From Lachnospiraceae bacterium (GTDB lineage: Bacteria; Bacillota; Clostridia; Lachnospirales; Lachnospiraceae), in the NCBI GenBank assembly GCA_024694785.1, contig JAILJL010000128.1:1-8015 (forward strand): a DNA stretch of 8,015 nt, read 5' to 3'. The notes beneath the pieces were generated by a model that worked only from the letters and a program-made list of their open reading frames with translations, ran no database searches and was not told the DNA's origin. Shown in pieces: positions 6,921 to 8,015 of this stretch; the stretch's first letter is position 1, and the number at the start of each line of letters is the position of its first letter. The position numbers and the translations under genes were made by a program.

Positions 6921-7621
6921 ACTTTAAAATACTTTGCATATATAAAGACAAACACCAGCGCAGAAAAGCACACAACCAGAATCCGGTCAAATACGGAAAA
7001 GCGCAGTGTTTCCGCGCTGGTTCTCTTTACTTTGCCACCAAGACCTCTTGTAATCGCAGCAGCGGAAAGTTCGTCTCCTATGTTGACACATGAAAAAAGC
7101 AAAGGTATCATTCTGTACTCAACCATTCTGATTATGCTTCCGCCGCCCAGTACAAGTCCCCTCATCTTCATTGCATCGCAAATGAATGAATATTCTTCCT
7201 TTATCGTTGGAAAGAATCTCATTACCACCGCAAGCGATATCGTTATTCCATCCGGAACATGCATTTTCTGCATTGCAGATATAAATTCGCCTATCTTAGT
7301 CGTTCTTACGACATACCAGGCAGTTATCAATGCAGGCATGAACTGAACGACAATTCCGCTATACCCCGTCAAAAAGCTCTTAAAAAAGCCGGACGATTCA
7401 TCTGTTATGAGGCAAAATGTCATAACAAGTGCGAGTACATATGCCATGGAAAATAAAAATGCACTGGCATATCTTTTTTCCGCTGCAAGTAAAGAAATCG
7501 GAATTAAGGTTATAATAATCCTGACGATCCACAAAAAAAGTGTTGTTGCGCTCAGCATTACAAGCAGAGAAACGACAAAAATCATATAAAGCTTTGTTCT
7601 TGGATCAAGCCTTACTCTCAT
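6917..7621 (-). CDS. ecfT: ECF transporter membrane coupling protein EcfT (CbiQ family)
   Basis: EcfT is the membrane scaffold that links the ATPases to the substrate-binding S component. The 234 residues begin with the family's LDPRTKL motif (5-11), followed by four or so hydrophobic segments (about 12-48, 52-73, 85-105) and a last one at 212-229. The long cytoplasmic coupling helices between them carry the two family signatures that dock into the ATPases: MKMRG (151-155) in place of the usual A-R-G, and AITRG (189-193). Length is slightly below the common 250-270. The ATG overlaps the TAA of the upstream S-component gene by one base (TAATG), and the stop overlaps the ATPase start, so the three genes are translated as a coupled unit. 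No independent promoter is seen. The family call is firm. Confidence 0.93.
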   Translation of the reverse strand: MRVRLDPRTKLYMIFVVSLLVMLSATTLFLWIVRIIITLIPISLLAAEKRYASAFLFSMAYVLALVMTFCLITDESSGFFKSFLTGYSGIVVQFMPALITAWYVVRTTKIGEFISAMQKMHVPDGITISLAVVMRFFPTIKEEYSFICDAMKMRGLVLGGGSIIRMVEYRMIPLLFSCVNIGDELSAAAITRGLGGKVKRTSAETLRFSVFDRILVVCFSALVFVFIYAKYFKV

Positions 7622-8015
7622 TATACGATTCCCGCCTTCTCAAAATGCTTTCTTACAACCATTTTTCCCATATATGCACCAAGCATACCGAATACAAAAC
7701 AAAGAAGAACAAGTATTCCTATTGTCTTATAATTAATTGCTCTGAACAGACTTTCGCTGTACTGCGCGGAAAAACCTGCATCTGTTAAATCCTGTCTGTA
7801 TGAATCTGCTGTTACGACAACCGGAATATAATTTGCGCACACCCAGATACAGAAAAAGCTGTAGCTTATAACCGTCATCTTAAAGCTCTTATATCCCCCC
7901 GATCTCGCGATGAGATCTGCGATAACACCGGAAAGAATTGTAATAGGCGCACCCAAAAACCCCATTCCGGTCACAAACATTATTATTGCTATCAGGACTG
8001 ACATTATACTTATCA
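7621..8015 (-). CDS. MptD (Trep_Strep)-family ECF S component, N-terminus outside window
   Basis: The frame runs open into the right edge of the window; the ATG at 8004 is probably internal, because family members run near 190-200 residues and only 131 codons are present. It has strongly hydrophobic segments (roughly residues 3-33, 43-62 and 92-112 counted from the ATG) and ends in GMLGAYMGKMVVRKHFEKAG, matching the closing pattern G-x-x-G-K/R-x-x-x-K-K-H-F-E-K-A-G-I that I associate with the MptD/Trep_Strep group of S components. These membrane proteins bind the substrate and pair with EcfT and EcfA. Substrates for this group are not generally established. It is the first gene of the S-T-A operon seen here; the promoter and any riboswitch that would hint at the substrate lie beyond the window. 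The family call rests on remembered motif similarity plus the operon. Confidence 0.85.
   Translation of the reverse strand, partial: ISIMSVLIAIIMFVTGMGFLGAPITILSGVIADLIARSGGYKSFKMTVISYSFFCIWVCANYIPVVVTADSYRQDLTDAGFSAQYSESLFRAINYKTIGILVLLCFVFGMLGAYMGKMVVRKHFEKAGIV

Noticed and set aside
6954..7021. Inverted repeat ACCAGCGC / GCGCTGGT 52 bases apart
   Set aside because: It is inside the 3' part of ecfT, has a long gap and no U-tract, and codes for ordinary family sequence; probably coincidence.
7032..7346. Plus-strand open frame of 104 codons
   Set aside because: It is antisense to ecfT, whose family motifs are clear. It has no supporting start signal or motif.

Overview
The window looks like chromosome from a low-G+C anaerobic Firmicute, most likely Clostridia of the Lachnospiraceae type. 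This rests on strong AGGAGG-like ribosome binding sites, TATAAT-type promoters in A/T-rich gaps, a clostridial-type HD-domain family, and an MptD-family ECF transporter. No taxonomic marker gene is present, so the placement is an inference. Apart from the tail of one gene at the left edge, everything is transcribed from the minus strand.

Layout from left to right. Positions 1-306 (+) are the last 101 codons of a methyl-accepting chemotaxis protein. It converges on a lipoprotein M28-type metallopeptidase (380-1573, -), and the two share a perfect 26-bp palindromic terminator. Next comes rsgA, the circularly permuted ribosome-assembly GTPase (1654-2631, -). The peptidase has its own consensus promoter in the short gap after rsgA. 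Positions 2811-3721 (-) form a patch of gene decay between two terminators: an HD-domain gene that lost its middle, including the HD metal dyad, and the front half of a VOC/glyoxalase-like gene joined out of frame to the back part of an unrecognised gene that itself carries two in-frame stops. Positions 3774-5273 (-) encode a 499-residue GT-B-like (MurG/MGDG-synthase-like) protein of unknown substrate, with its own promoter and terminator.

The right third (5409-8015, -) is an energy-coupling-factor (ECF) transporter operon in the order S-T-A: an MptD/Trep_Strep-type substrate-binding membrane protein (its N-terminus is off the window), EcfT, and one polypeptide carrying both EcfA ATPase domains. 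Each stop overlaps the next start, so translation is probably coupled. Together these three genes would make a complete importer whose substrate cannot be told from sequence.

No rRNA, tRNA, CRISPR array, insertion sequence or phage gene was seen. No clearly new biological system is evident. The points most worth a second look are the cluster of decayed genes, the uncharacterised GT-B-like protein, and the orphan-substrate ECF importer.
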